From: Bacteroidales bacterium
GTDB taxonomy: Bacteria; Bacteroidota; Bacteroidia; Bacteroidales; ML635J-15
Assembly: GCA_028697515.1 (NCBI GenBank)
Contig: JAQVEY010000014.1
Span: 1 to 15,768, forward strand
Length of the DNA stretch: 15,768 bases
Direction: 5' to 3'
How positions within the stretch are numbered: position 1 is the stretch's first letter; each line of letters opens with the position of its first letter. Made by a program: the position numbers and the translations under genes. The notes beneath the pieces are model-generated. The model did no database searches and had not been told where the DNA came from. It worked only from the letters and a program-made list of their open reading frames with translations. This document shows, in pieces, positions 1-7,474 of this stretch.

Positions 1-801
1 TGGGTCGTCAGAAGTAGTATGAGCACCTTTACGATAAGTTACAGCTTCGATCAATACGGGTCCATTTCCTGCTTTAGCATGTTCGAATGATTCTTTGACA
101 GCTTTATACATTGCAAAAAAATCGTTTCCGTCAACCTGTATGCCTTTAATACCGTATGCATAAGATTTAATTGCAATACCATCAGAAGCTGTCTGAACTC
201 TAAATGGAGTAGAAATTCCGTATTGATTATTCTGCACAATAAAAACAACCGGAGCTTTCCAAACTCCAGCAAAGTTTAATGCTTCGTGAAAATCGCCTTC
301 TGAAGTTCCGCCATCACCAACAAAAGTAAACACTACCTGATCTTTTTTACGATATTTGATTTCGTATCCTATTCCAGCAGCATGAACAAGTTGCGATGCA
401 ATTGGTACGGAATATGGTAGAAAGTTTTTGGCTTTTTTGAAATTAACTCCGTCTTCGTAACCCATAAAATACAGAAATATTTCTTTTAGGCTTGCTCCTT
501 TAGCTATATACGCTCCCATTTCACGAAAAGCTGGCACTAACCAGTCTTCGTTACGCATAATTTGCGCTACCGCACCAGAAATTGCTTCCTGACCATAGTT
601 AGGCGGATAGGTGTAAATCCTTCCTTGTCGTTGATATGACACTATCATCTGGTCGGCAGTACGTGCAAAAAGCATATCTTTATATGCTTTCAAGACAAGT
701 TCATCAGATATTTCAGGCATGTGTTTTTTGTTAATAATCTTGCCGTCGTTATCAATTATCTGAAACATTTTTTTATTTATCGGTTCGTATTCTTTAAACA
801 T
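1..801 (-). CDS. pdhA: Pyruvate dehydrogenase E1 component, alpha subunit (3' end outside window)
   Basis: This is the thiamine-pyrophosphate-dependent E1-alpha subunit, which decarboxylates pyruvate for transfer to lipoyl-E2 in the cytoplasmic pyruvate dehydrogenase complex. The first 267 residues are visible in one open frame from the ATG at 799-801 to the window edge. The TPP/Mg motif is clear: GDGGTSEGDFHE at residues 162-173, followed by VQNNQYGIS with the paired Asn at 191-192. The N-terminal helical part (YPPNYGQEA, then DWLVPAFREMG) and the AGVWKAPVVF segment are typical of the two-subunit E1-alpha of the Bacillus/Bacteroidota type. Branched-chain 2-oxoacid E1-alpha is a close relative, but the GVWKAP stretch favours pyruvate. 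The family is usually about 360 residues, so roughly a quarter is missing beyond the edge. The E1-beta and E2 genes would be expected downstream, to the left of the window. No canonical promoter was found; a small dyad lies 12 bases upstream of the start. Confidence 0.93.
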   Translation of the reverse strand, partial: MFKEYEPINKKMFQIIDNDGKIINKKHMPEISDELVLKAYKDMLFARTADQMIVSYQRQGRIYTYPPNYGQEAISGAVAQIMRNEDWLVPAFREMGAYIAKGASLKEIFLYFMGYEDGVNFKKAKNFLPYSVPIASQLVHAAGIGYEIKYRKKDQVVFTFVGDGGTSEGDFHEALNFAGVWKAPVVFIVQNNQYGISTPFRVQTASDGIAIKSYAYGIKGIQVDGNDFFAMYKAVKESFEHAKAGNGPVLIEAVTYRKGAHTTSDDP

Positions 802-813
802 AGTTTTCTTTAT

Positions 814-830
814 TTTAGATTATATCTAAA
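814..830 (-). promoter_or_regulatory. Short perfect dyad upstream of pdhA
   Basis: The sequence TTTAGAT, a TAT spacer, then ATCTAAA is a perfect 7-bp inverted repeat ending 12 bases before the pdhA start codon. It could be an operator or a small 5'-leader hairpin. In DNA this AT-rich a 7-bp dyad may also be chance. The remaining upstream gap (831-960) shows no clear gene and no clean TAnnTTTG promoter element. Confidence 0.25.
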
Positions 831-960
831 TAACAAAAAATTGACCTTAATGTTTATTTAAATGTTAATGAAACTAAGCTAAACCATTGATTTGGCATAT
901 CGACTAGTTCTGTAATAATAATAAAAGAAGGACTAAATATCCAGACAAAAGTTATAAACA

Positions 961-992
961 AAAAAAAGAGCAAACCTAAATCTGCTCTTTTT
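961..992 (-). terminator. Rho-independent terminator of the BlaI/M56 operon
   Basis: A 10-bp perfect stem (963-972 with 983-992, arm AAAAAGAGCA) closes a 10-base loop. Read on the minus strand it is followed by a run of T (A at 960-967 on the plus strand). It lies 21 bases past the stop of the M56 peptidase gene, so it ends that operon before pdhA, which must then have its own promoter. Confidence 0.8.
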
Positions 993-1013
993 CAGTTCTC
1001 AAAATTAATCTTA

Positions 1014-2282
1014 CTATTTTTCTTTTGAGTCAAGCTTAAACATGATAGGCATAACCATTTTAACATTTACATCCTTTCCATCTTTTTTTCCGGGTTTCCA
1101 GTCACCCATTGAAGAAATAACTCTTACAGCTTCAGCATCAAGTAATTCATTTACACTTTGTATAACTTCTACATTTTCAATCTTTCCCGTTTTTGTAACA
1201 ACATAAGAAACGAAAACTTTTCCCTGAATACCGTTTTTCTTTGCTTGTTCGGGGTATTTTACTTCACTGATGATATAATTAACTACATCATCAAAACCAT
1301 TTCCATAAACAGGCATTTCATCAACTTCTTCATAAATTTCACCTATAATTACAGCTTTCTTTATTGTATCCTCCTGCGGAATATTTGCTTTATTACTTTT
1401 CTCAATAGGGAAATTCAAGTCATCGACATCTTTACAGGAAAAGGCAAAAATAACTGCTGCAATAAGTGGCAAGACTAATAAATAAGCCAAACGCAAGTAG
1501 CGTGGCGATCGATTTTTTTTCATCATTTTCATTCGTTTTAAAGTGAGAGATTCATTAAAATTGTTGGCCAACCCAATTCTTTTACCAACAACATTTTCAA
1601 ACAGGAGCATAAAATACCCTGCTGTGTCAAAGCCTTGCTCCATCACTTTTTCATCAGCTAGATATTCGTGGGTTGATTTTAAATTATCTTTTATTATCCA
1701 GAAAAAAGGGTTTATCCAAAATACTGAACAAATAATTTCGGCCAATATATTATCTATACTATGATATTGCCTTATATGAACTTTTTCATGAGATAGTATC
1801 TGTTCAAGTCCGTTCTTATCTTCAAAATGACTACGACTTAAAAATATATATTTAAAAATCGAGAATGGATTAATCTTTTCATTACTTAATATCAAAACAT
1901 TATTTTTATATCTCTCTTTAATTGATCGCCGTGAAATCTTAATTACACTAACTATCGCCCATATAATACGAAATATAAAAAATGCGACTATCAAACTATA
2001 AAATATATAGCTATAATTTTGAGTAACAGGACTAGTCTGAACAATCTCACCATTAGCTGTTATTACAATCTCATCCAAAACTATTGGCATGGTTTCAATT
2101 GAGACCACTTCATTTACTGGAATTTTAATCAGCGGAAGTATAGGTGGTAAAATCAGTGACCACAATAAATAAATCCGATTTAATCGAAAATGAGTTGTAT
2201 TTTTTAGGAATATGAAATAAAATAAATACAAAATTCCCGATGCGACAATCAACTGAATAAGATATATGACAAATGCGTTCAT
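1014..2282 (-). CDS. BlaR1-like M56 family metallopeptidase with TonB-like C-terminal domain
   Basis: This is a 422-residue inner-membrane protein. The N-terminal half has hydrophobic segments near residues 5-26, 36-52 and 90-115. A zinc-peptidase HExxH motif follows (HEKVH, 165-169), then a membrane segment near 181-196 and a downstream EYLADEKV (206-213), which together are the BlaR1/MecR1 (peptidase M56) signature. A further membrane segment (about 262-282) leads into a periplasmic linker. The C-terminal domain (about 335-418) begins YPEQAKKNGIQGKV and contains VTKTGKIENVEV and AVRVISSMGDWKPGK, as in the TonB C-terminal fold. There is no penicillin-binding sensor domain, so beta-lactam sensing is not implied. 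In the BlaR1 family the peptidase activates by proteolysis and leads to loss of the cognate BlaI repressor; the same is inferred here because the BlaI gene lies 10 bases upstream in one operon. What signal the TonB-like part senses is unknown. Confidence 0.88.
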   Translation of the reverse strand: MNAFVIYLIQLIVASGILYLFYFIFLKNTTHFRLNRIYLLWSLILPPILPLIKIPVNEVVSIETMPIVLDEIVITANGEIVQTSPVTQNYSYIFYSLIVAFFIFRIIWAIVSVIKISRRSIKERYKNNVLILSNEKINPFSIFKYIFLSRSHFEDKNGLEQILSHEKVHIRQYHSIDNILAEIICSVFWINPFFWIIKDNLKSTHEYLADEKVMEQGFDTAGYFMLLFENVVGKRIGLANNFNESLTLKRMKMMKKNRSPRYLRLAYLLVLPLIAAVIFAFSCKDVDDLNFPIEKSNKANIPQEDTIKKAVIIGEIYEEVDEMPVYGNGFDDVVNYIISEVKYPEQAKKNGIQGKVFVSYVVTKTGKIENVEVIQSVNELLDAEAVRVISSMGDWKPGKKDGKDVNVKMVMPIMFKLDSKEK

Positions 2283-2292
2283 AAGCTTATAT

Positions 2293-2664
2293 TTATTTAT
2301 TCTTAAGTTCTTTTTCTATCATTCTTTTCATTTCTTCCAGTTCTTCCTTACTCAGTTTTTCAGCCCCTGCAAAGAAAGAAACAAGCTTTTTATAGGAATT
2401 GTCAAAATAATCTGTAACTAATTTTGACAAACTTCCCTCCTTATATTCTTCTTTTGAAATTAGTGGAAAATACTCATGTGTTTTACCATATGCCTTATGC
2501 GAAACAAAGCCTTTAGTTTCCAAAATCCTTACTATAGTTGAAACTGTATTGTATGCAGGTTTGGGCTCTGCCATCTCTGATATAATGTCATTTACAAAAC
2601 CTTTTTCCAATTTCCAAAGAATTTGCATAATCTGCTCTTCTGCTTTTGTTAACTCTTTCATCAT
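2293..2664 (-). CDS. BlaI/MecI/CopY family transcriptional repressor
   Basis: This is a 123-residue cytoplasmic winged-helix repressor. The opening LTKAEEQIMQILW and the recognition region AYNTVSTIVRILETKGF (about 37-53) are characteristic of the Penicillinase_R (BlaI/MecI) family. The wing follows as HKAYGKTHEYFPLI, and the C-terminal helices (about 75-122) are expected to dimerise. The start is ATG at 2662-2664; a second ATG immediately follows and is an equal alternative. The gene leads a two-gene operon with the M56 peptidase (10-base gap), the usual arrangement for a repressor inactivated through its membrane protease partner. Two dyads lying on its own promoter indicate autoregulation. 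The regulon beyond this operon cannot be seen here. Confidence 0.92.
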   Translation of the reverse strand: MMKELTKAEEQIMQILWKLEKGFVNDIISEMAEPKPAYNTVSTIVRILETKGFVSHKAYGKTHEYFPLISKEEYKEGSLSKLVTDYFDNSYKKLVSFFAGAEKLSKEELEEMKRMIEKELKNK

Positions 2665-2684
2665 TTTCTAATTTGTTTATAATG

Positions 2685-2715
2685 CAAATATATAACTATA
2701 TATTTAGTTATGCAA
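2685..2715 (-). promoter_or_regulatory. Bacteroidota-type promoter of the blaI-like operon
   Basis: On the minus strand a TATATTTG element (2685-2692) matches the Bacteroidota -7 consensus TAnnTTTG. A TTG (2713-2715) lies 20 bases upstream, in the place of the -33 element. The predicted transcript would begin near 2678, leaving a leader of only about 15 bases before the ATG at 2664. Confidence 0.65.
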
Positions 2716-2729
2716 CTATTTTATTAGTT
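2692..2729. promoter_or_regulatory. Tandem candidate operators for the BlaI-like repressor
   Basis: Two dyads of the same design lie side by side. The first is ATAACTA-N6-TAGTTAT at 2692-2711; the second is AACTA-N6-TAGTT at 2714-2729. Their AACTA half-sites start 20 bp apart, close to two helical turns. The first dyad fills the spacer between the -33 and -7 elements and the second overlaps the -33 TTG. This is the expected geometry for repression by promoter occlusion. The half-site differs from the TACA/TGTA core of staphylococcal BlaI/MecI operators, so assignment to this repressor rests on position and symmetry. Confidence 0.6.
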
Positions 2730-2920
2730 ATTTTGTTAAAATTTTGTTAAAATCACTAATAATAAGGCTTTTGGAAAGGCTATCAATTATTCGACAAATT
2801 AGTCGAAAGTATTTGTTTTATTTTATTGTTCAGCAAAATAGTCGTATTCATGCACTGAATCTCCTACTGAATATTCAATAATGTGCCCAGAAGTTTATTC
2901 AAATCTTGACCATTATTGAC
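2730..2920. other. Intergenic stretch with one dyad
   Basis: No gene is visible between the blaI promoter and the terminator of the next gene. The one structured element is a dyad at 2790-2807, TTCGAC-AAATTA-GTCGAA, with perfect 6-bp arms. It is too short and lacks a T-run to be a terminator; it could be a protein-binding site. The rest of the stretch is plain AT-rich sequence. Confidence 0.3.
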
Positions 2921-2950
2921 AAAAAAAAGCAGCCAAATCAGACTGCTTTT
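2921..2950 (-). terminator. Rho-independent terminator after the PorE-like gene
   Basis: An 8-bp perfect stem (2925-2932 AAAAGCAG with 2943-2950) and a 10-base loop are followed on the minus strand by eight T (A at 2921-2928). It lies 20 bases after the stop codon of the OmpA-domain gene and marks the end of that transcription unit. Confidence 0.8.
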
Positions 2951-2970
2951 AATGAATTCACTATTATGTT

Positions 2971-5058
2971 TTAAAAATCGCCTGTGTTGGTATCTTTAAT
3001 TATTGCTGAACCTTGTTGACCTTTTGGAACAACGCCATCTTTTGTAGCACCATCTTTTGCTTCCTCTTCTGCGCCATAGTCTGTTGACACAACACTAAAT
3101 TCTGTTCTACGATTCAACTGATGTGCATCTTCAACTTGCTTTTTATCTATCAACTTATTTATATATTCTTCAGTTAATATATCCCCTTCTTTAAAAGCAG
3201 GATACTCTGTTGCTAACTCTTTAGTAATTGTTCTTGGTTCAGATTCACCCAATCCTTTCGCAGTTAACCTGTCTGCTTTAATCCCCTTTTCTATAAGATA
3301 ATCAACACAAGATTTTGCTCTAGCCAAAGACAATTCCTGATTATAATCATCGTTACCTCTAAAGTCGGTATGAGCTCTTAATTCGATTGTAATATTTGGA
3401 TTGTCAGTAAGAGTTTTTACTAAACCATCAAGAGCAACTGTAGATTCAGGACGAAGTGTTGCTTTATCATAATCGTACTCAATATTTGGTAATACAATTA
3501 TTCTTGGTATTCTAGCAAGATTAATAACGACATTAATCACAGTATCATACTCAACATTAAAAGTTGTAAACTTAGCAGAATTTGAGAAATAATCTTTATT
3601 CACGATTGCTTTCACTTCGTAATTCTGATTAGGTTCAAGTTTATAAGTAAAAGATCCTGTTGATGATGATACAAGTTCTGCTACTACTCCTGCATCGTTA
3701 ATAAGTGTAATTTTTGCGTCTTTAATCAAAACAATTTTTTCAAGGTCTGTTGTATCTCTTACTATTCCATTTAGTGTAACGACCAATGGTGGCAAACTAA
3801 ATGAGTATAGATCGTCACTTCCTTTTCCTCCTTTACGGTTGGATGATAAATACCCTGTTTCTTCCTTTCCATTAAATATAATACCAAAATCATCAAATGA
3901 TGAATTAATAGGATATCTTAAATTTTCGATAGAAGTAATTTTGCCTTTGTCGTCTTGAACTACTTTATAGATATCTAAGCCCCCCATACCTTGATGTCCG
4001 TCAGAGGCAAAATATAATGTACCATCTTCCCTTACAGTAGGAAATACTTCATCTCCCAAAGTATTAACGATAGGGCCTAGATTTACTGGTCTGCCAAAAG
4101 AATAACCAGAGCCCCCAGTTCGCTCTGCTACGTATAAATCCATTCCCCCATAACCTTCAGGAGCTTCGGCAGAAAAATATAAATATTTATCATCACTTGA
4201 AAGTGCAGGATAACCGATTTCGTAATTTTCAAACCCAGGTATTGATACAAGCAAAGCATCACCCCAAGCGTTTCCTTTTTTTGAAGTATAAAAGATTTTA
4301 CAAGGCTCATCTACTTTTTTCCCGGCTTTACATCTTGTAAAAAACATATCTGTTCCTTTTAGTGAAACCGTAGAAGCTCCTTCATCGTCATCTGTATTGA
4401 TACCCCCAGCTAGTGGAATTGGTTCACTCCAAGATCCTTTTCTATCTTGAGTTACTTCAAAAATATCAGTAAATTTTTGTCCAGATTTATAATTATCCCT
4501 ACTGCCCATTGATCCTTCACGAGAAGAAGTAAAGTAAATTGTCCTATAATCTTTAGAAGCCCAAACAGGTGAAAAGTCTAGTTGCATTGTATTAAACTTT
4601 GATACATTGATAACTTTGTATCTTGTTGGACGACTTATCCATTTTGGAACAACAGTACATGAAGCTAAACCAGATGTGGCTCTATGATCTTGAGGAGAAA
4701 CCTGTAAATATTGCTTATAGATATCAATAGCATCTTCATATCTACCGTTCATTCTTAAAGCATCGGCATAAAACAATAAAACGTCAGGCTTTATAACACC
4801 TTTTACATAATTTTGAACGGCAACGCCAAAATACATTTCTGCTTTATCAAAATCGCCTAGAATTTTATAACAAAAACCCAATTTATAATTAACCTGAGCC
4901 TTTTCTGCCTGAGTTGTAATTCCAGACAAAGCTTTCAGATAATAATCTTTAGCGAGATCATATTGACCGGTGTTATAATACTCATCTCCTTTTGATATCT
5001 GAGCAAACATCATTATCGGCAAAAGAACCACTAATGATAAAAAAATAATCCGTTTCAT
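2971..5058 (-). CDS. PorE-like exported protein: TPR, PD40 propeller, CRD and OmpA domains
   Basis: This is a 695-residue cell-envelope protein with a signal peptide (about 1-19, ending MMFAQ) and no lipobox cysteine. TPR-like helices (about 22-135) include GQYDLAKDYYLKAL. A WD40-like PD40 beta-propeller follows (about 150-420), with repeated blades such as YLYFSAEAPEGYGGMDLYV and LYFASDGHQGMGGLDIYKV. A carboxypeptidase-regulatory-like beta-sandwich (about 427-515) leads to an OmpA peptidoglycan-binding domain (about 523-656). In the OmpA domain the HTD aspartate (565) and the LSLARA arginine (580), which bind meso-diaminopimelate in the family, are both present. A low-complexity acidic/Gly tail ends the protein. 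This domain order is that of PorE, which links the type IX secretion outer-membrane components to peptidoglycan in Porphyromonas. Many Bacteroidota carry several such proteins, so orthology with porE is not claimed. P. gingivalis PorE is a lipoprotein; this one is not. The related gene upstream ends 51 bases before this start. Confidence 0.85.
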   Translation of the reverse strand: MKRIIFLSLVVLLPIMMFAQISKGDEYYNTGQYDLAKDYYLKALSGITTQAEKAQVNYKLGFCYKILGDFDKAEMYFGVAVQNYVKGVIKPDVLLFYADALRMNGRYEDAIDIYKQYLQVSPQDHRATSGLASCTVVPKWISRPTRYKVINVSKFNTMQLDFSPVWASKDYRTIYFTSSREGSMGSRDNYKSGQKFTDIFEVTQDRKGSWSEPIPLAGGINTDDDEGASTVSLKGTDMFFTRCKAGKKVDEPCKIFYTSKKGNAWGDALLVSIPGFENYEIGYPALSSDDKYLYFSAEAPEGYGGMDLYVAERTGGSGYSFGRPVNLGPIVNTLGDEVFPTVREDGTLYFASDGHQGMGGLDIYKVVQDDKGKITSIENLRYPINSSFDDFGIIFNGKEETGYLSSNRKGGKGSDDLYSFSLPPLVVTLNGIVRDTTDLEKIVLIKDAKITLINDAGVVAELVSSSTGSFTYKLEPNQNYEVKAIVNKDYFSNSAKFTTFNVEYDTVINVVINLARIPRIIVLPNIEYDYDKATLRPESTVALDGLVKTLTDNPNITIELRAHTDFRGNDDYNQELSLARAKSCVDYLIEKGIKADRLTAKGLGESEPRTITKELATEYPAFKEGDILTEEYINKLIDKKQVEDAHQLNRRTEFSVVSTDYGAEEEAKDGATKDGVVPKGQQGSAIIKDTNTGDF

Positions 5059-5089
5059 AATATTTAGTTTTTATGTTTTAAAACTGTGT

Positions 5090-5097
5090 CAAATATA
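5090..5097 (-). promoter_or_regulatory. Candidate -7 promoter element of the PorE-like gene
   Basis: TATATTTG on the minus strand matches TAnnTTTG and sits 31 bases before the ATG at 5058, within the short gap after the upstream paralogue. No TTG is found at the proper -33 distance, so this is half a promoter. It suggests the PorE-like gene can be transcribed separately as well as by read-through. Confidence 0.4.
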
Positions 5098-5109
5098 ATA
5101 ACTTATTTT

Positions 5110-6651
5110 TTATTTATTAAAAAAAATATCACGTGTAAAATGTTTTGACTCCGTCAGTGATTTTGTTTCAACAAAAGCCTTCTCTATACTATATCCTTTA
5201 ATTTTGTAAAAAATTATATAATTATTTTCGGGAATAAGATCAATTTCATAAAAGCCATTTTCATCAGATGACTGAGTATCCATCAAAACATATTCATCGT
5301 TCATTACTTGTATATCAACATTTGGCATAACTTCATTTGTTTTTTTGTCATAAATTGTTCCCGAAACGGTGAACCTTAACTCAGGTAAAACAAAGTGAAA
5401 AATATCTGTTTTGCCCATTCCACCAATTCTTCGGGACGATAAAAAACCTTCTTCTCTCATACCTATAAATACTATGCCAAAATCATCATGTGACGAATTA
5501 ATGGGACTTCCCGGATTGAAAAGGTTGTATTTAGTTCCTGAAATATGTTTTGCCCTAAAAATATCAAATCCACCCATACCAGGATGTCCGTCTGAAGAAA
5601 AATATAAATCTCCATTACTTCTGATATATGGATGAACTTCGTCTGCTTCTGTGTTAATATAATCTCCAAGATTTTGTGGTGGACCAAAAGGTTGATTTTT
5701 TCTTTCACGAACTACCTTATATATATCTTTGCCCCCAAGTCCTCCTAAAAGACTATCGGCAACAAAATACAATGTCAATTCGTCGTCACTAATAGCAGGA
5801 TGTCCTATTGAAATACCTATTGGAATTCCAGGAATATCAACTTCCTTAATTTGACCCCAGTAGCTGCCTACCCTTTTAGCGACATAGATTCTACATCCTT
5901 TATCAAGGTTTTTATCATACTTACATCTTGTAAAATATAAATTACTGGACTTATGATTAAGACAAGCTGCTCCCTCTTCATCAGACGTATTAACAAGACC
6001 TGGGACTATAATTGGATCTGACCATTTTCCATCTTTATCTTGTTCTGCATAGAAAAGGTTCGAACAGAACTCACCAGATTCGGGACTTATAGATACATGG
6101 GTTGGAGCATATCTGGTAGAAGTAAAAAATATTTTTCTTTTATTACGAACTTCATAAAAAGGACAATAATCATATTCTGCCGAATTTAACATTCCGACTA
6201 CTTTCACCTCATATCGCGATGGATTATTTAAAGACTCGAAGGTAAATTTAATACTTTCGACACCTTTATTTGCTAGTTTATGCTCTGGAGCTAAACTTTG
6301 AAAAATCTCGTATTGTACTAAAGCGGAATCATATTTCTGCAACATCTGTAAAGATTCTCCATAAAACAAATAAACCAAAGGATCTTCAAATTCATTTTTA
6401 ATAGCATTTCTAAAATAATCTGAAGCATTTTCTGGCAAGGACAATTTCTTATAACAATAACCAATTTTAAACGATGCTTCGCCTAATATATGTTTTGAAT
6501 TTCGTTTTTTATTTATTTGTGACTGATAATAACTTATTGCCTGCGAATATTGTTCTCTTTCCAGTGCAGCGTCTCCAGACTTTATCAATTTTTGTGAGTA
6601 TAAAAACTGAAAACTAAAACACAATAATATTATTAAAGCAAGCTTAAACAT
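5110..6651 (-). CDS. Exported TPR-PD40 propeller-CRD protein lacking an OmpA domain
   Basis: This 513-residue protein is a paralogue of the PorE-like protein encoded just downstream. I start it at the ATG at 6649-6651, which gives a clean signal peptide (MFKLALIILL to about residue 19). An in-frame ATG ten codons earlier (6681) would put a KPKKKK stretch before it. TPR-like helices (about 21-130) are followed by a PD40 propeller (about 145-422) with blades such as LYFVADSLLGGLGGKDIYKV and LYFSSDGHPGMGGFDIF. A CRD-type beta-sandwich (about 424-510) begins VSGTIYDKKTNEVMPNVDI. The protein stops where its neighbour continues into OmpA, so it cannot anchor to peptidoglycan by itself. The shared landmarks NTSDEEGA/NTDDDEGA, YFTRCK, INSSHDDFGIVF/INSSFDDFGIIF and LSSRR/LSSNR indicate tandem duplication. 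A role in the outer-membrane or T9SS/gliding envelope machinery is inferred from this relationship; its own partner is unknown. Confidence 0.82.
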   Translation of the reverse strand: MFKLALIILLCFSFQFLYSQKLIKSGDAALEREQYSQAISYYQSQINKKRNSKHILGEASFKIGYCYKKLSLPENASDYFRNAIKNEFEDPLVYLFYGESLQMLQKYDSALVQYEIFQSLAPEHKLANKGVESIKFTFESLNNPSRYEVKVVGMLNSAEYDYCPFYEVRNKRKIFFTSTRYAPTHVSISPESGEFCSNLFYAEQDKDGKWSDPIIVPGLVNTSDEEGAACLNHKSSNLYFTRCKYDKNLDKGCRIYVAKRVGSYWGQIKEVDIPGIPIGISIGHPAISDDELTLYFVADSLLGGLGGKDIYKVVRERKNQPFGPPQNLGDYINTEADEVHPYIRSNGDLYFSSDGHPGMGGFDIFRAKHISGTKYNLFNPGSPINSSHDDFGIVFIGMREEGFLSSRRIGGMGKTDIFHFVLPELRFTVSGTIYDKKTNEVMPNVDIQVMNDEYVLMDTQSSDENGFYEIDLIPENNYIIFYKIKGYSIEKAFVETKSLTESKHFTRDIFFNK

Positions 6652-6717
6652 TTTCTTCTTTTTTGGTTTGTAAAGAAACATAATTTCAGTCTATTTTGCA
6701 AATGCAATTACTAAACA

Positions 6718-6746
6718 AAAGAAATGCCACAGAAAAATCCGTGGCA
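6718..6746 (-). terminator. Terminator of the ECF sigma factor gene
   Basis: A G+C-rich 6-bp stem (6725-6730 TGCCAC with 6741-6746 GTGGCA) and a 10-base loop are followed on the minus strand by TTTCTTTTG. It lies 28 bases after the sigma gene stop and upstream of the propeller gene. It therefore separates the sigma gene from the two propeller genes, at least partly. Confidence 0.68.
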
Positions 6747-6774
6747 CTTATCATTAAAACAAAAAAACCTTTTC

Positions 6775-7275
6775 TTATCTGTAATCCTGAAGATTGTCCA
6801 TCAAGATCCTACGAGCAAAAAATATTCTGCTCTTTACTGTGCCGATTGGCAAATTCATGTTTTCTGCTATCTCTTTGTATTTGTAACCGTCAATAAACAT
6901 TTTAAAAGGAATACGATAATCGTCCTCTAGATCATGTATTGTTCTTTCAATATCATTTGTGCTTATCTTGGTTTCTGCATTTTGATTATCATACATAGTG
7001 TTCTTCAAAATATAGTCATCTTCAGATTCATCATTTATTGTTTTTTTTGCCGACAGTTTTGTAACCTGATTCAAATAAGTATTTTTTAGAATTGTAAATA
7101 ACCAAGCTTTAATATTAGTGTCTAATGTGTATTTATCACGATATTGAATCGCTTTCAAAAATGTCTCTTGTACTAAATCTCCTGCATTTTCGGGATTTCT
7201 GGTCAGACTAAGAGCGAAGTACTTCAAGCTAGGCTCCATGTCTACTAATCTGGTGTTAAATTCTTGTGTGCTCAT
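6775..7275 (-). CDS. ECF-type RNA polymerase sigma factor (sigma-70 family)
   Basis: This is a 166-residue sigma factor with the two ECF domains only. Region 2 (about 10-75) includes LTRNPENAGDLVQETFLKA and IKAWLFTILKNTYLN, the core-binding and -10-recognition helices. Region 4 (about 108-160) includes LEDDYRIPFKMFIDGYKYKEIAENM and the helix-turn-helix end LPIGTVKSRIFFARR. A charged linker lies between them. No anti-sigma gene is adjacent, which is unlike the FecI/FecR pattern. Single ECF factors of this shape are common in Bacteroidota; in Porphyromonas, SigP works with PorX/PorY to activate T9SS genes. A similar job is possible here because T9SS-type genes flank it on both sides, but this is inferred from position alone. 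The gene has its own promoter and terminator. Confidence 0.93.
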   Translation of the reverse strand: MSTQEFNTRLVDMEPSLKYFALSLTRNPENAGDLVQETFLKAIQYRDKYTLDTNIKAWLFTILKNTYLNQVTKLSAKKTINDESEDDYILKNTMYDNQNAETKISTNDIERTIHDLEDDYRIPFKMFIDGYKYKEIAENMNLPIGTVKSRIFFARRILMDNLQDYR

Positions 7276-7313
7276 ATTTGTATATTTTATATATTTATTT
7301 AAGTATTACAATA

Positions 7314-7344
7314 CAAATATACTACATTATTTATTTCTACCAAA
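7314..7344 (-). promoter_or_regulatory. Consensus Bacteroidota promoter of the sigma gene
   Basis: On the minus strand a TTTG (7341-7344) and TATATTTG (7314-7321) are separated by exactly 19 bases. This is the best match in the window to the TTTG-N19/20-TAnnTTTG housekeeping promoter. Transcription would start near 7307, giving a leader of about 30 AT-rich bases. The sigma gene is thus probably transcribed by the primary sigma factor. The rest of the 7276-7474 gap shows no gene and no convincing terminator for ndk. Confidence 0.72.
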
Positions 7345-7474
7345 TTATTTTTAAAAATATTTCATAGAATTTAACAGAAATATGCTCTATTCTAAATAAG
7401 CAAAAGATATAGAAATATGTTATTGCATATCATTTAGCACATTTTAGAATAATCATTATAAATTTCAATTATTT

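Noticed and set aside
51..272. Minus-strand 73-codon frame within the pdhA region
   Set aside because: It is out of frame with the clear E1-alpha reading frame, which runs unbroken to the window edge.
1158..1764. Plus-strand open frames of 106 and 73 codons inside the M56 peptidase gene
   Set aside because: They lie opposite a well-supported gene, have no family resemblance and no promoter or start signal.
1014..2664. Beta-lactam resistance regulator (blaI-blaR1) with a beta-lactamase target
   Set aside because: There is no penicillin-binding sensor domain and no beta-lactamase gene nearby, so resistance cannot be inferred.
6682..6724. Promoter for the OmpA-less propeller gene
   Set aside because: The nearest match, TGCATTTG, deviates in the essential TA step and has no properly spaced TTTG, so it was not called.
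7410..7460. Possible terminator hairpin after ndk
   Set aside because: Only 5-bp A/T arms (ATATG/CATAT) were found, with no following T-run in the right place.
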